Assembly: GCF_022288825.1 (NCBI RefSeq) | Contig: NZ_JAKOOW010000006.1 | Coordinates: forward strand, 62,812-126,811 | DNA length: 64,000 nt | Direction of reading: 5' to 3' | From: Kingella pumchi | Lineage (GTDB): Bacteria; Pseudomonadota; Gammaproteobacteria; Burkholderiales; Neisseriaceae | Shown: piece after piece, positions 1 through 9,014 of the stretch | Layout of the letters: every line of letters begins with the position of its first letter | How positions within the stretch are numbered: the stretch's first letter is position 1 | Made by a program: the position numbers and the translations under genes | The notes under the pieces: generated by a model | Told to the model about the DNA's origin: nothing | Seen by the model: the letters and a program-made list of their open reading frames with translations, nothing else | Databases searched by the model: none

Positions 1-1
1 A

Positions 2-400
2 GCGGCGATGGCGTTGGGTGTGTATTTGTCGAAACATCACCGCACTTCGTTGCCCGTGTTGGCGTTCACCGGCTGGCAGTTGTTTATCGGCGGTGTGTTT
101 TTACTGCCCGTTGCCCTGCTTGCCGAGCCGCCGCTCGAATCTTTAAGCCCCACCAATATCGGCGGCTATCTGTATTTGTGTCTGTTTGGTGCTGTGTTGG
201 CTTATGTGTTGTTTTTCAAAGGGATTGCCAAACTTTCGCCTGCTGCGGTTTCGTCGCTGGGACTACTCAGCCCTGTCTCGGCATTTGTCTTGGGCTGGCT
301 GTTTTTAGGACAAAGCATGGACGCAAAATCGCTGGCAGGCTTCGCGCTGGTGCTGGCTTCGATATTCGGGGTACAGCGGGCAGTGGGGAAGGCTGGCTGA
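2..400 (+). CDS. EamA/DMT-family transporter, 3' part
   Basis: This is the C-terminal part of an inner-membrane permease of the drug/metabolite transporter superfamily; the 5' end lies outside the window. The visible ~132 residues hold about four hydrophobic helices. The segment with GAVLAYVLFFKGIAKLSPAAV and the final helix with LGWLFLGQ are typical of the second EamA repeat, in which a short loop precedes the last helix pair. EamA members export amino acids, metabolites or drugs, and the substrate cannot be told here. The stop codon is followed by a DUS hairpin that probably ends the transcript. Confidence 0.8.
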   Translation, partial: AAMALGVYLSKHHRTSLPVLAFTGWQLFIGGVFLLPVALLAEPPLESLSPTNIGGYLYLCLFGAVLAYVLFFKGIAKLSPAAVSSLGLLSPVSAFVLGWLFLGQSMDAKSLAGFALVLASIFGVQRAVGKAG

Positions 401-443
401 AAGCGGAGCTTCAACGAAGTTAAAAAGAAGTTTCTGCGAAGCT

Positions 444-489
444 AAAAAGCAGCCTGCACTTTGTTTTGTGAATGTGCAGGCTGCTTTTT
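444..489 (+). terminator. Hairpin of paired AAGCAGCCTGCA uptake sequences
   Basis: A 16-bp perfect inverted repeat (444-459 with 474-489) around a 14-base loop, ending in TTTTT. Each arm contains the DUS variant AAGCAGCCTGCA. It lies just after the EamA gene. A nearly identical hairpin stands at 2806-2851. Confidence 0.75.
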
Positions 490-557
490 CCTGCCCGAAC
501 CGCAACCCCATCAACAATCGGGTCGCCACCCGGCTGCTTTACGCGTATCCTAACGCC

Positions 558-1412
558 ATGAAACTTCAAAACAACCCCATGTCCCCGAATCAAATCCGTC
601 AATTCACGCGCATTGCCCGCGCCATCGAATACCTTTACGACCATGCCGCCGAGCAGCCCGATTTGGCGCAGGTGGCGGCAGCAGTGCATGTCAGTCCCGA
701 GCACTTGCAGCGCGAATTTTCCGCATGGGCGGGCATCAGTCCGAAAAAAATGCTGCAACACATCAGTATCAGCCGTGCCAAAGAAGCCCTGAAAAACAGC
801 GAAAGCGTGGCGGAAGCGGCGCACAGCGGCGGATTGAGCGGCACGGGGCGGCTGCACGACTTATTTGTCGACATCGAAAAAATGACCCCGGGCGAATACA
901 AAAACGGCGGCGCAGGTCTGCAAATCGATTACAGCCTGATTCCCGGCCCTTTCGGCGACCTGTTGGCAGCAGCAACAGACAAAGGCATCTGCTTCATGCG
1001 TTTTTCAGACGACCCTTCCGCCGCCCTGAACGAATTGCGCGCCGAATATCCGAACGCCCGCCTAATCGGGCAGGAAACCGCATTCCACCGCCAAGCCGCC
1101 GACATCTTCCGTACCCGGCACGGCCGCGTTACCCTGCACATCAAAGGCACACCCTTCCAGCTCAAAGTGTGGCAGGCCTTGCTCGATATTCCCGCAGGCA
1201 GCCTGCAAAGCTACGGCACGGTGGCGCAGCGCATGGGTTCGCCCAACGCCGCGCGAGCCGTTGGGACGGCCGTCGGACAGAATCCCGTTGCATTACTCAT
1301 CCCCTGCCACCGCGTCATCCAAGAAAGCGGCATCATCGGCGGCTACCGCTGGCAGCGCGGACGTAAAATGGCGATATTAGCGCACGAATTAGGAGAGCCC
1401 GATGACATTTGA
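558..1412 (+). CDS. ada: AraC-type regulator fused to methylated-DNA--cysteine S-methyltransferase (Ada-like)
   Basis: A 284-residue protein with an AraC-type helix-turn-helix region (about residues 15-105) followed by an O6-alkylguanine-DNA alkyltransferase domain. The catalytic PCHRV motif is clear in LLIPCHRVIQESG near residue 245. The protein should transfer alkyl groups from O6-methylguanine to its own cysteine and may regulate the adaptive response. It lacks the N-terminal zinc/phosphotriester domain of E. coli Ada. A longer reading frame opens at 468, but that start lies inside the upstream DUS hairpin, so I chose the ATG at 558; 579 is a possible alternative. The gene overlaps alkB by 11 bp, which implies translational coupling. 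Confidence 0.88.
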   Translation: MKLQNNPMSPNQIRQFTRIARAIEYLYDHAAEQPDLAQVAAAVHVSPEHLQREFSAWAGISPKKMLQHISISRAKEALKNSESVAEAAHSGGLSGTGRLHDLFVDIEKMTPGEYKNGGAGLQIDYSLIPGPFGDLLAAATDKGICFMRFSDDPSAALNELRAEYPNARLIGQETAFHRQAADIFRTRHGRVTLHIKGTPFQLKVWQALLDIPAGSLQSYGTVAQRMGSPNAARAVGTAVGQNPVALLIPCHRVIQESGIIGGYRWQRGRKMAILAHELGEPDDI

Positions 1413-2028
1413 CCTCTTCCCCGAAACCGCCGACCCGCACGCAAACATCCTACCCTACGACGGCATCGTCAGCAATTTCGGACGGATTTTCACCGTCGCC
1501 GAAGCCGACCGTTATTTTGAAATTTTGCAGCGTGATATTCCCTGGCGGCACGACGAAGCCGTGATATTCGGCAAGCACATCATCACCGCCCGCGAAGTCG
1601 CGTGGTACGGAGACACGTCCTACAACTACGGCTATTCCGGCGCAAACCGTATCGCCCTGCCGTGGGGCGGCGTCTTGCCCGAACTCAAAAACCGCGTGGA
1701 AGCCGCCATCGCCGACATCTGTCCCACCCGCTTCAACTCCTGCCTGCTCAACCGCTACAACAACGGCAACGAAGGCATGGCGTGGCACAGCGACGAAGGA
1801 CAGGGGCTGGTCAAAGACAGTGCCATCGCCTCCCTCAGCCTCGGCGCAACGCGCAAATTCGCCTTCAAACATAAAGAAAGCAAGGAAAAACGCGAAATGT
1901 GGCTGGAACACGGCCAGCTTATCGTCATGCATGGCGAAACGCAGAAACACTGGCTGCACACCATCCTGAAAAGCACCCGCATCCAAGAGCCGCGGATTAA
2001 TCTGACGTTTCGGGTGATGGCGGGATGA
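1402..2028 (+). CDS. alkB: Alpha-ketoglutarate-dependent DNA repair dioxygenase AlkB family
   Basis: A 208-residue Fe(II)/2-oxoglutarate dioxygenase that should oxidatively remove 1-methyladenine and 3-methylcytosine lesions. The iron-binding HxD is seen in MAWHSDEGQG and the distal histidine in KHWLHTI; the 2-oxoglutarate-binding arginines lie in PRINLTFRV at the C terminus. The substrate-facing NRYNNGNEGMAWHSDE segment resembles ALKBH2/3-type members more than E. coli AlkB. The ATG lies within the end of the ada-like gene, so the two are probably one operon. Confidence 0.92.
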   Translation: MTFDLFPETADPHANILPYDGIVSNFGRIFTVAEADRYFEILQRDIPWRHDEAVIFGKHIITAREVAWYGDTSYNYGYSGANRIALPWGGVLPELKNRVEAAIADICPTRFNSCLLNRYNNGNEGMAWHSDEGQGLVKDSAIASLSLGATRKFAFKHKESKEKREMWLEHGQLIVMHGETQKHWLHTILKSTRIQEPRINLTFRVMAG

Positions 2029-2036
2029 AATGGAAA

Positions 2037-2096
2037 AGGCCGTCTGAAAACTGAAAAGCAGCCTGCACCCCAATTCAGAACCCTTTCAGACGACCC
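2037..2096. repeat. Cluster of three different DUS dialects
   Basis: Within 60 bp there are AGGCCGTCTGAA (2037-2048, the dialect of many Neisseria), AAGCAGCCTGCA (2056-2067) and the complement of GGGTCGTCTGAA (2085-2096), which is 11/12 identical to the AGGTCGTCTGAA dialect. The prevailing dialect of the window, AGGCAGCCTGAA, is absent here. Confidence 0.8.
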
Positions 2097-2131
2097 CAAA
2101 TCCTGCCATCTCTTTTAAAGAGGAAAAACGT

Positions 2132-2800
2132 ATGGACTACCCCGCCCTGCTCGCCATTCTGCAACAACACGCGAACCCCGAACGCGCCGTGCCGATGCAG
2201 GCATACATGAAACACCGTTTTGCCTATTTCGGCATCGGCAAACCAGAGCTTGCCCGCATGTGCCGCCCGTTTTTCAAAGACGCCGCCAAACAGCCGGTCG
2301 ATTGGAATTTTGTGCGCCGCTGCTGGGACGACCCGCACCGCGAACTGCAATACGCCGCGCTCGAATATCTGAAAAAAATGCAGCAACACCTGACCCCGCA
2401 AGACATCCCGCGTTTGCAAACACTGATTACCGAAAAATCATGGTGGGACAGCGCCGACGTACTCGACCGCATTGTCGGCGACATCGCCCTGCGCCACCCT
2501 GAAGTCAATACCGTCCTATTAGCATGGAGCACGCACGACAACATCTGGCTGCGCCGCGTCGCCATCGACCACCAACTGCTCCGCAAACAGCACACCGACA
2601 CCGCGCTGCTGGAAAGAATCATCTGCAACAATCTGGGGCAAAAAGAATTTTTCATCAACAAAGCCATCGGCTGGGCATTGCGTGATTACAGCAAAACCAA
2701 TCCCGAATGGGTACAAGGCTTTATCGACCGCCACCGGCACAAAATGGCCAAACTGAGCCTGCGCGAAGCGGGGAAATATTTGTCGCGGGAGGCTACCTGA
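2132..2800 (+). CDS. DNA alkylation repair protein, AlkD-like HEAT-repeat glycosylase
   Basis: A 222-residue, all-helical protein of the DNA alkylation repair (AlkD/AlkC) family, which excises N3- and N7-alkylated purines. Family signs are the N-terminal MKHRFAYFGIGKPELARM segment, the WDDPHRELQYAALEYL helix pair, and the WWDSADVLDRIVG and WLRRVAIDHQL segments that line the DNA groove. AAAGAGG stands just before the ATG. It follows ada and alkB on the same strand after 103 bp, so the three form an alkylation-damage repair cluster. Confidence 0.88.
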   Translation: MDYPALLAILQQHANPERAVPMQAYMKHRFAYFGIGKPELARMCRPFFKDAAKQPVDWNFVRRCWDDPHRELQYAALEYLKKMQQHLTPQDIPRLQTLITEKSWWDSADVLDRIVGDIALRHPEVNTVLLAWSTHDNIWLRRVAIDHQLLRKQHTDTALLERIICNNLGQKEFFINKAIGWALRDYSKTNPEWVQGFIDRHRHKMAKLSLREAGKYLSREAT

Positions 2801-2805
2801 ACACG

Positions 2806-2851
2806 AAAAAAGCAGCCTGCACTTGTTTTGTGAATGTGCAGGCTGCTTTTT
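2806..2851. terminator. Second copy of the AAGCAGCCTGCA hairpin
   Basis: Arms of 16-17 bp with almost the same loop (TTGTTTTGTGAAT) as the hairpin at 444-489. It lies between the convergent alkD-like and lipoprotein genes and ends in TTTTT on the plus strand and AAAAAA on the other side, so it could stop transcription both ways. Confidence 0.75.
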
Positions 2852-2890
2852 GTGTTCCAACTCCGTGGAAGCTCGCGCTTTCAGGCGGAC

Positions 2891-3298
2891 TTATCGGGGC
2901 GGCCGTCCCATAACATGATTGTTACAATTCACGCGCCATGAATTGCTGAGCGCCCAGTGGTAATCGATGATGATGCCTTCCGAATTGGTAAAAAAGGTGC
3001 GGTCGCTGTGCTGGCCGTAGCAGACGTCGCTGTAATAGTTGGTGATGATGGGGCCGTTTTGGCTGCTGCCTTGGTATTCGCGGCCGCCGGGGTAATAGTA
3101 GGTGAAACGCCAAAAATAGGAATAGCGGTTTTCGCCAACTTTGACGCGTTCAGTGTCGGGCGCGCGGCCGTAGCGTTCGTAAACGATATCGATGGGTTTG
3201 CCGACATAGCGTTTCATGCTGGAATCAAGGCTGGAACAGGCGGCGGACAGGCAAACAAGGCCGGCCAGAAGCGCAGTGCGGACAAAGGAAATGGACAT
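2891..3298 (-). CDS. Hypothetical lipoprotein
   Basis: A 135-residue predicted lipoprotein of unknown function. The start is the ATG at 3298, giving MSISFVRTALLAGLVCLSAACSS with a clear lipobox (LSAAC); AAGAA lies upstream. A longer frame reaching 3460 would place DUS sequence inside the protein and hide the signal peptide. The mature part is tyrosine-rich (YSYFWRFTYYYPGGREYQG) and contains two cysteines. It has no recognised domain. It converges on the alkD-like gene. Confidence 0.75.
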   Translation of the reverse strand: MSISFVRTALLAGLVCLSAACSSLDSSMKRYVGKPIDIVYERYGRAPDTERVKVGENRYSYFWRFTYYYPGGREYQGSSQNGPIITNYYSDVCYGQHSDRTFFTNSEGIIIDYHWALSNSWRVNCNNHVMGRPPR

Positions 3299-3362
3299 GG
3301 CGTTCTTTCTTCGGGTAAAACAAAGTGCTGGATAATAAAGAAAGAAAATAAATCGGGCAAGG

Positions 3363-3387
3363 CGGCCGTCTGAAAAAGCAGCCTGCA
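3363..3387. repeat. Two DUS dialects side by side
   Basis: CGGCCGTCTGAA (3363-3374, one mismatch to AGGCCGTCTGAA) is followed after one base by AAGCAGCCTGCA (3376-3387), upstream of the lipoprotein gene. Confidence 0.75.
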
Positions 3388-3435
3388 CATTTAATGCACG
3401 GCAAATCCAAATATTCGACTGCACCGCCCGTTCGG

Positions 3436-3441
3436 TATAAT
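3436..3441 (+). promoter_or_regulatory. Candidate -10 box of the osmC gene
   Basis: A consensus TATAAT 65 bp before the osmC start. No convincing -35 box is visible at the usual distance. Confidence 0.35.
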
Positions 3442-3506
3442 CCGTGCAGGCTGCCCTCAAAGCGCAGTTTCAACGCAGCAAAACCACCAAGCCACAAGGA
3501 GACACC

Positions 3507-3842
3507 ATGAGCAAACAACACACCTACCGCGCCACCGTCGAATGGACGGGTAATTTGGGCAGCGGCACATCGTCCTACACCGCCTATTCGCGCGATTACA
3601 CCGTCCAAATCGCCGGCAAACCCGACCTTTTCGGCTCGTCCGACCCCGCCTTTCGCGGCGACGAACACCGCCACAACCCCGAAGACATGCTGCTGGCCGC
3701 CGTTTCCGCCTGCCACAAACTCTGGTATTTGCACCTGTGCAGCGCCGCCGGCATCACCGTTACCGCCTACACCGACCACGCCGAAGTTCGTAGGTCGGGC
3801 ATTTATGCCCGACGAATCCTGTTCGCCAAGATTCGAGCATAA
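3507..3842 (+). pseudogene. OsmC-family peroxiredoxin truncated by a REPIN-like repeat
   Basis: The first ~95 residues (MSKQHTYRATVEWTG to ITVTAYTDHAEV) match the OsmC/Ohr-like fold that reduces organic hydroperoxides. The first catalytic cysteine is visible in LAAVSACHKLWYLHLC. OsmC proteins usually have 135-160 residues. Here the frame runs into a 66-bp palindromic repeat at 3790 and ends after 111 residues, with a tail (RRSGIYARRILFAKIRA) encoded by the repeat. The usual C-terminal strand, which carries the second active cysteine, is missing, and I find no remnant after the repeat. It may be non-functional. Confidence 0.75.
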
Positions 3843-3855
3843 ATGCCCGACCTAC
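3790..3855. repeat. REPIN-like element, 66 bp, inside osmC
   Basis: Begins GTAGGTCGGGCAT and ends ATGCCCGACCTAC. Each end is itself a small palindrome (GTCGGGCATTTATGCCCGAC on the left), so two REP hairpins face each other, as in REPINs. A copy of exactly the same length lies at 55191-55256. Confidence 0.75.
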
Positions 3856-3917
3856 TACCGCACGACCATGTTCGACGGTGGCACGGCGGGGCATGTTGAT
3901 TATCCTGTGTTGGGGTA

Positions 3918-3951
3918 AAAGGCAGCCTGAAAAAGTTTTCAGGCTGCCTTT
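3918..3951 (+). terminator. DUS-pair hairpin
   Basis: AAAGGCAGCCTGAAAA paired with TTTTCAGGCTGCCTTT around a short loop, between the truncated osmC and the copper-storage gene. Confidence 0.7.
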
Positions 3952-3979
3952 CAAACCGATTTTCACAAACATCAAGATA

Positions 3980-3988
3980 TGTTAAATT
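3980..3988 (+). promoter_or_regulatory. Candidate extended -10 promoter of the copper-storage gene
   Basis: TGTTAAATT fits an extended -10 (TGn then TAAATT) 56 bp before the ATG at 4045. No clear -35 box and no copper-responsive operator were recognised. Confidence 0.3.
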
Positions 3989-4044
3989 CGCGCCCGCGCG
4001 CGCCGAGTGCCGCGCATCCGTTTCACAAACTACAAGGAAATCCC

Positions 4045-4500
4045 ATGAACCGTCGTCAATTTATCAGCGGCTCTGCCGCCGTATCGCTGGCTGTTGCCGC
4101 TGCTGTTGCCCAGGCCCATCCCGGCCACGACCACGGCGCGCACGACCACCAGCACGGTGCGGCCGCCAATCCCTACGAAGCCGCCCGCAAAGCTGCCGGC
4201 CACTGCGTGAGCGCCGGTCAAGCCTGCCTGGCCCATTGCATCGACCTGCTCAGCCGCGGCGATACCAGCATGAAAGACTGCGCCGCTGCCGCCAACCAGA
4301 TGCTCGCCCTGTGCGGCGCGCTGCAAAACCTGGCCGCACAACGCTCGCCGCTGACTCCGGCGCTGGCCAAAGTGTGCGCGGAAGCGTGCAAACAGTGCGC
4401 CGCCGCGTGCAAAAAACACGCCGCCCACCACGCCGAGTGCAAAGCCTGCTACGAGTCTTGCACCAACTGCGCCCGCGAGTGCGAGAAAATCGCCGCCTAA
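4045..4500 (+). CDS. Tat-exported four-helix copper-storage protein (Csp1/DUF326)
   Basis: A 151-residue cysteine-rich protein of the copper-storage (Csp) family, in which cysteines line the core of a four-helix bundle and bind many Cu(I) ions. The N terminus MNRRQFISGSAAVSLA is a twin-arginine signal ending near AQAHP, which points to the exported Csp1 type. A His-rich stretch (HPGHDHGAHDHQHG) follows. The helices carry CxxxC-type spacings, for example CVSAGQACLAHC, CAEACKQCAAACKKH and CKACYESCTNCARECEK. The start at 4045 has AAGGAAA at the right distance; a frame opening at 3979 would bury the Tat signal. A terminator follows directly. Confidence 0.92.
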   Translation: MNRRQFISGSAAVSLAVAAAVAQAHPGHDHGAHDHQHGAAANPYEAARKAAGHCVSAGQACLAHCIDLLSRGDTSMKDCAAAANQMLALCGALQNLAAQRSPLTPALAKVCAEACKQCAAACKKHAAHHAECKACYESCTNCARECEKIAA

Positions 4501-4517
4501 GCGCTTCTTATGTGCCA

Positions 4518-4550
4518 ACGCCCGTGATTTTGAGTTCACGGGCGTTTTTT
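4518..4550 (+). terminator. Rho-independent terminator of the copper-storage gene
   Basis: ACGCCCGTGA and TCACGGGCGT form a 10-bp stem with an 8-base loop, followed by TTTTT. It carries no DUS. Confidence 0.85.
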
Positions 4551-4590
4551 ATCGGCATGGGTTTTCAGGCTGCCTTTGGTTTGCGCCTGA

Positions 4591-5142
4591 TTATTTCAAG
4601 GCTTCCCTTAATTTGGCGGGGTTTTGTTTGAAGTAGCTGATTTTTTCGCCGTTGGCGGTATCCGTAAATTCCAGCATATCGGGTTTGCCGCCCAACAGCA
4701 GCATACGCACTTTGGCGGTGCGGGTTTTGCCGATTTTAGATGGGTCTTGTTTGTAAGTTTTGCCGTCTTCGGAAGTGGCAAAATCGGTGGTGCGCTGGGT
4801 GAATGTTTGCGTTTTTTCGTCAAACTGCCAGCTGAATGCTTGTTTGATTTTCAGGCTGCTTTCGGGATTGTTGATAACGAAAACCATCAGGTCTGTGCCT
4901 GTGCCGTCTCTTTTCATAATGGTCATGTTCAGCAGCGAGCCTTCGCTGGTTTCGGCGCCTGCGCCCCATATCCCGACAAGGTCTTCGCTGCGGATATGTT
5001 GGGCGATTTCCAGCTTGTCTTGTTGGCTTTGCTGGGTGCTGGTTTTGCTTTCAGGCTGCGTTTTAGCCGATGCGGCAACGGCTGGGGTGCATAGGGTGAA
5101 TGAGACGGCAAGCAGAACGCTGGTTAGGATGGTGTTGTTCAT
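4591..5142 (-). CDS. Hypothetical secreted protein
   Basis: A 183-residue protein that starts at the ATG at 5142, with AAGGAAATC upstream. It has a signal peptide (MNNTILTSVLLAVSFTLCTPAVAA) and a hydrophilic QS/KT-rich linker. The rest looks like a beta-rich lipocalin-type domain: EDLVGIWGAG, TIMKRDGTGTDLMVF, FSWQFDEKTQTF and ISYFKQNPAKL. The W-G and W-x-F spacing resembles small DUF-type proteins that bind lipids or peptides, but I do not recognise the family. It lies downstream of topA on the same strand, separated by DUS copies. Confidence 0.7.
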   Translation of the reverse strand: MNNTILTSVLLAVSFTLCTPAVAASAKTQPESKTSTQQSQQDKLEIAQHIRSEDLVGIWGAGAETSEGSLLNMTIMKRDGTGTDLMVFVINNPESSLKIKQAFSWQFDEKTQTFTQRTTDFATSEDGKTYKQDPSKIGKTRTAKVRMLLLGGKPDMLEFTDTANGEKISYFKQNPAKLREALK

Positions 5143-5252
5143 AAGATTTCCTTGTTGGTTTTGTGGATTAAGGCAGCCTGCGTAGCGAAGCGGAGTTGCG
5201 AAGCTAAAACTGAAATACCGGCTTTCAGGCTGCCTTTTGGCTTTCAGGCTGC

Positions 5253-7565
<2,313 letters not shown>

Positions 7566-7594
7566 AGTCTTCTTTTTTGTTCAACAAGGTTGTT

Positions 7595-7632
7595 AAAGCA
7601 GCCTGCATTTCACAATACAAAGTGCAGGCTGC
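7595..7632 (-). terminator. Third, inverted copy of the AAGCAGCCTGCA hairpin
   Basis: Read on the minus strand this gives GCAGCCTGCAC, the loop TTTGTATTGTGAA and TGCAGGCTGC, close to the hairpins at 444 and 2806. It lies downstream of the secreted-protein gene at 7725 and upstream of topA, and could end the former's transcript. Confidence 0.6.
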
Positions 7633-7724
7633 CTGAAAGCTCTTTTTTTATTATTCTTAATAATATGGTGTTTTTGGCAAGGGGCAGGGTGGTTTTTGCG
7701 GCAAAAAGCAGCCTGCACCTTCGT

Positions 7725-8261
7725 TCAGCGGGCAATCTGTATGCTCAATACTTTTGCGCCGGGCGATGCTTTGGACGTGTTCAGCGGCAGTTCCACATCG
7801 GCTGCCTGCGTGCCGAAGTCGCCGCCTTCCACGCGCAGGCCGATTCGTGCAGGCTGCCGGGCAAATTGGGCGAATTGGCGCATTTCGATTTCGCTCATGG
7901 TGATGTGGTTCAGCCGCCCCCATTTTTGCGCAACCTGCGTCAGGCGCATGGCGGGGTGAACGCCGTCTTTTGTGCGGCAGGCGGCGGAAAAGGTTTCCAG
8001 AAAATCGATTCTGCCGCGCCGCCCTTCTTCCACATGTGCGTACACCACCGCGTTCGGCGCAACGGGCAGCCGCCACATTTCCACACCTTCCGCGTCGGAT
8101 TCGCTGCGGACTTTCATGTGCGGAAAGGCGCGTTTGACTTGGGCCAGCGTCTGCCCCAGCTTCACGCCGCCGATGCCTTCGGGCGTAATCGTGCAGGCTG
8201 CATTGGCGGTGTGAAAGGGCAGCGCGGTCAGGAATAACGCGGTGAAAATGTATTTTTTCAT
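7725..8261 (-). CDS. Hypothetical periplasmic protein
   Basis: A 178-residue protein with a clear Sec signal peptide (MKKYIFTALFLTALPFHTANA) from the ATG at 8261; GGAATTGA precedes it. A slightly longer frame uses a TTG and is less likely. After the signal comes ACTITPEGIGGVKLGQTLAQVKRAFP, a pattern seen in small periplasmic proteins with a G-x-x-LG-x-T start and an amphipathic helix. Two cysteines (ACTI and AACRT) could form a disulfide. I do not recognise the family. Confidence 0.7.
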   Translation of the reverse strand: MKKYIFTALFLTALPFHTANAACTITPEGIGGVKLGQTLAQVKRAFPHMKVRSESDAEGVEMWRLPVAPNAVVYAHVEEGRRGRIDFLETFSAACRTKDGVHPAMRLTQVAQKWGRLNHITMSEIEMRQFAQFARQPARIGLRVEGGDFGTQAADVELPLNTSKASPGAKVLSIQIAR

Positions 8262-8382
8262 ATTCAATTCCAATCATCGTTTCGCCCGTATGTGCGGCAA
8301 TGCGTACGTGCCTTATGCGGGCGGTGTCAAAAGCAGCCTGTACTTTGTCGGGCGGCAAAATGCAGGCTGCCTGCGGCATGTG

Positions 8383-8838
8383 TCAGTGCATGGTTCCCTT
8401 GCCGTGCAGCACGCTCATCAAATCGTCGCCAATCAGTGTGGGCAGTTCGGTGCGCTGCGCCCACAACACCAGCAATGCCAGCACTTTGGCGTTTTCCAGC
8501 GTGATTTCGTCAAAAGGCAGATGCATCAGCGCGTGAATCACAAACTCGCGCTCGGCCGGCTTTAATGCCTGCTGTTTTTCCAGAAAATACAGCAGCGAGC
8601 GCACTTCGGCGGGCAGCACTTCGCATTCGTCGTCGTGGTAAACCCGCATCGCGGTGCTGTCAAAAGCAGCGGTATCGATGTCGCCCTGCTCGTCCAGCAG
8701 CTCCAGCACCATCAGCGCCTTGCCGATTTCTTCGTCGGCAAAGCCGGCGTTTTCCAGCATCTCGCCCAAATCCTGTCCCTGCGGGCAGGCAGCGATGTCG
8801 GAAAAATTCTCGATCAAAAAGGCAACGATATGAATCAT
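8383..8838 (-). CDS. smg: Smg family protein (DUF494)
   Basis: A 151-residue acidic protein of the Smg/DUF494 family, small cytoplasmic proteins often found beside dprA or topA; the function is unknown. Typical features are the N-terminal MIHIVAFLIENF helix, the central LMVLELLDEQ segment, RSLLYFLEKQQALKPAEREFVIHALM, and the closing LLVLWAQRTELPTLIGDDLMSVL. I took the ATG at 8838 because family members start with M-x-(D/H)-(I/V)-(I/V)-x-(F/Y)-L-(I/F)-E. Its nearness to topA on the same strand agrees with other beta-proteobacteria. Confidence 0.9.
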   Translation of the reverse strand: MIHIVAFLIENFSDIAACPQGQDLGEMLENAGFADEEIGKALMVLELLDEQGDIDTAAFDSTAMRVYHDDECEVLPAEVRSLLYFLEKQQALKPAEREFVIHALMHLPFDEITLENAKVLALLVLWAQRTELPTLIGDDLMSVLHGKGTMH

Positions 8839-9014
8839 GGGCAAAGGGTTTCCAAAAAAGCCAGACAGACAAATGCCGCCCGCAGGCAGCCAAGCCGCGG
8901 TATTCTAACACCAAGCAGCCTGAAAAGTATCCCGCCACCGGCAAAATTTGCCGCAGCAGCCGCTTGGGGCGCACGAAACTGCCGCAGCCGTTTCACGCGG
9001 CGGCGCGATATATT

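Noticed and set aside
468..557. Upstream start for the ada-like gene
   Set aside because: It would translate the right arm of the DUS hairpin (VQAAF), a peptide that also appears in other shadow frames.
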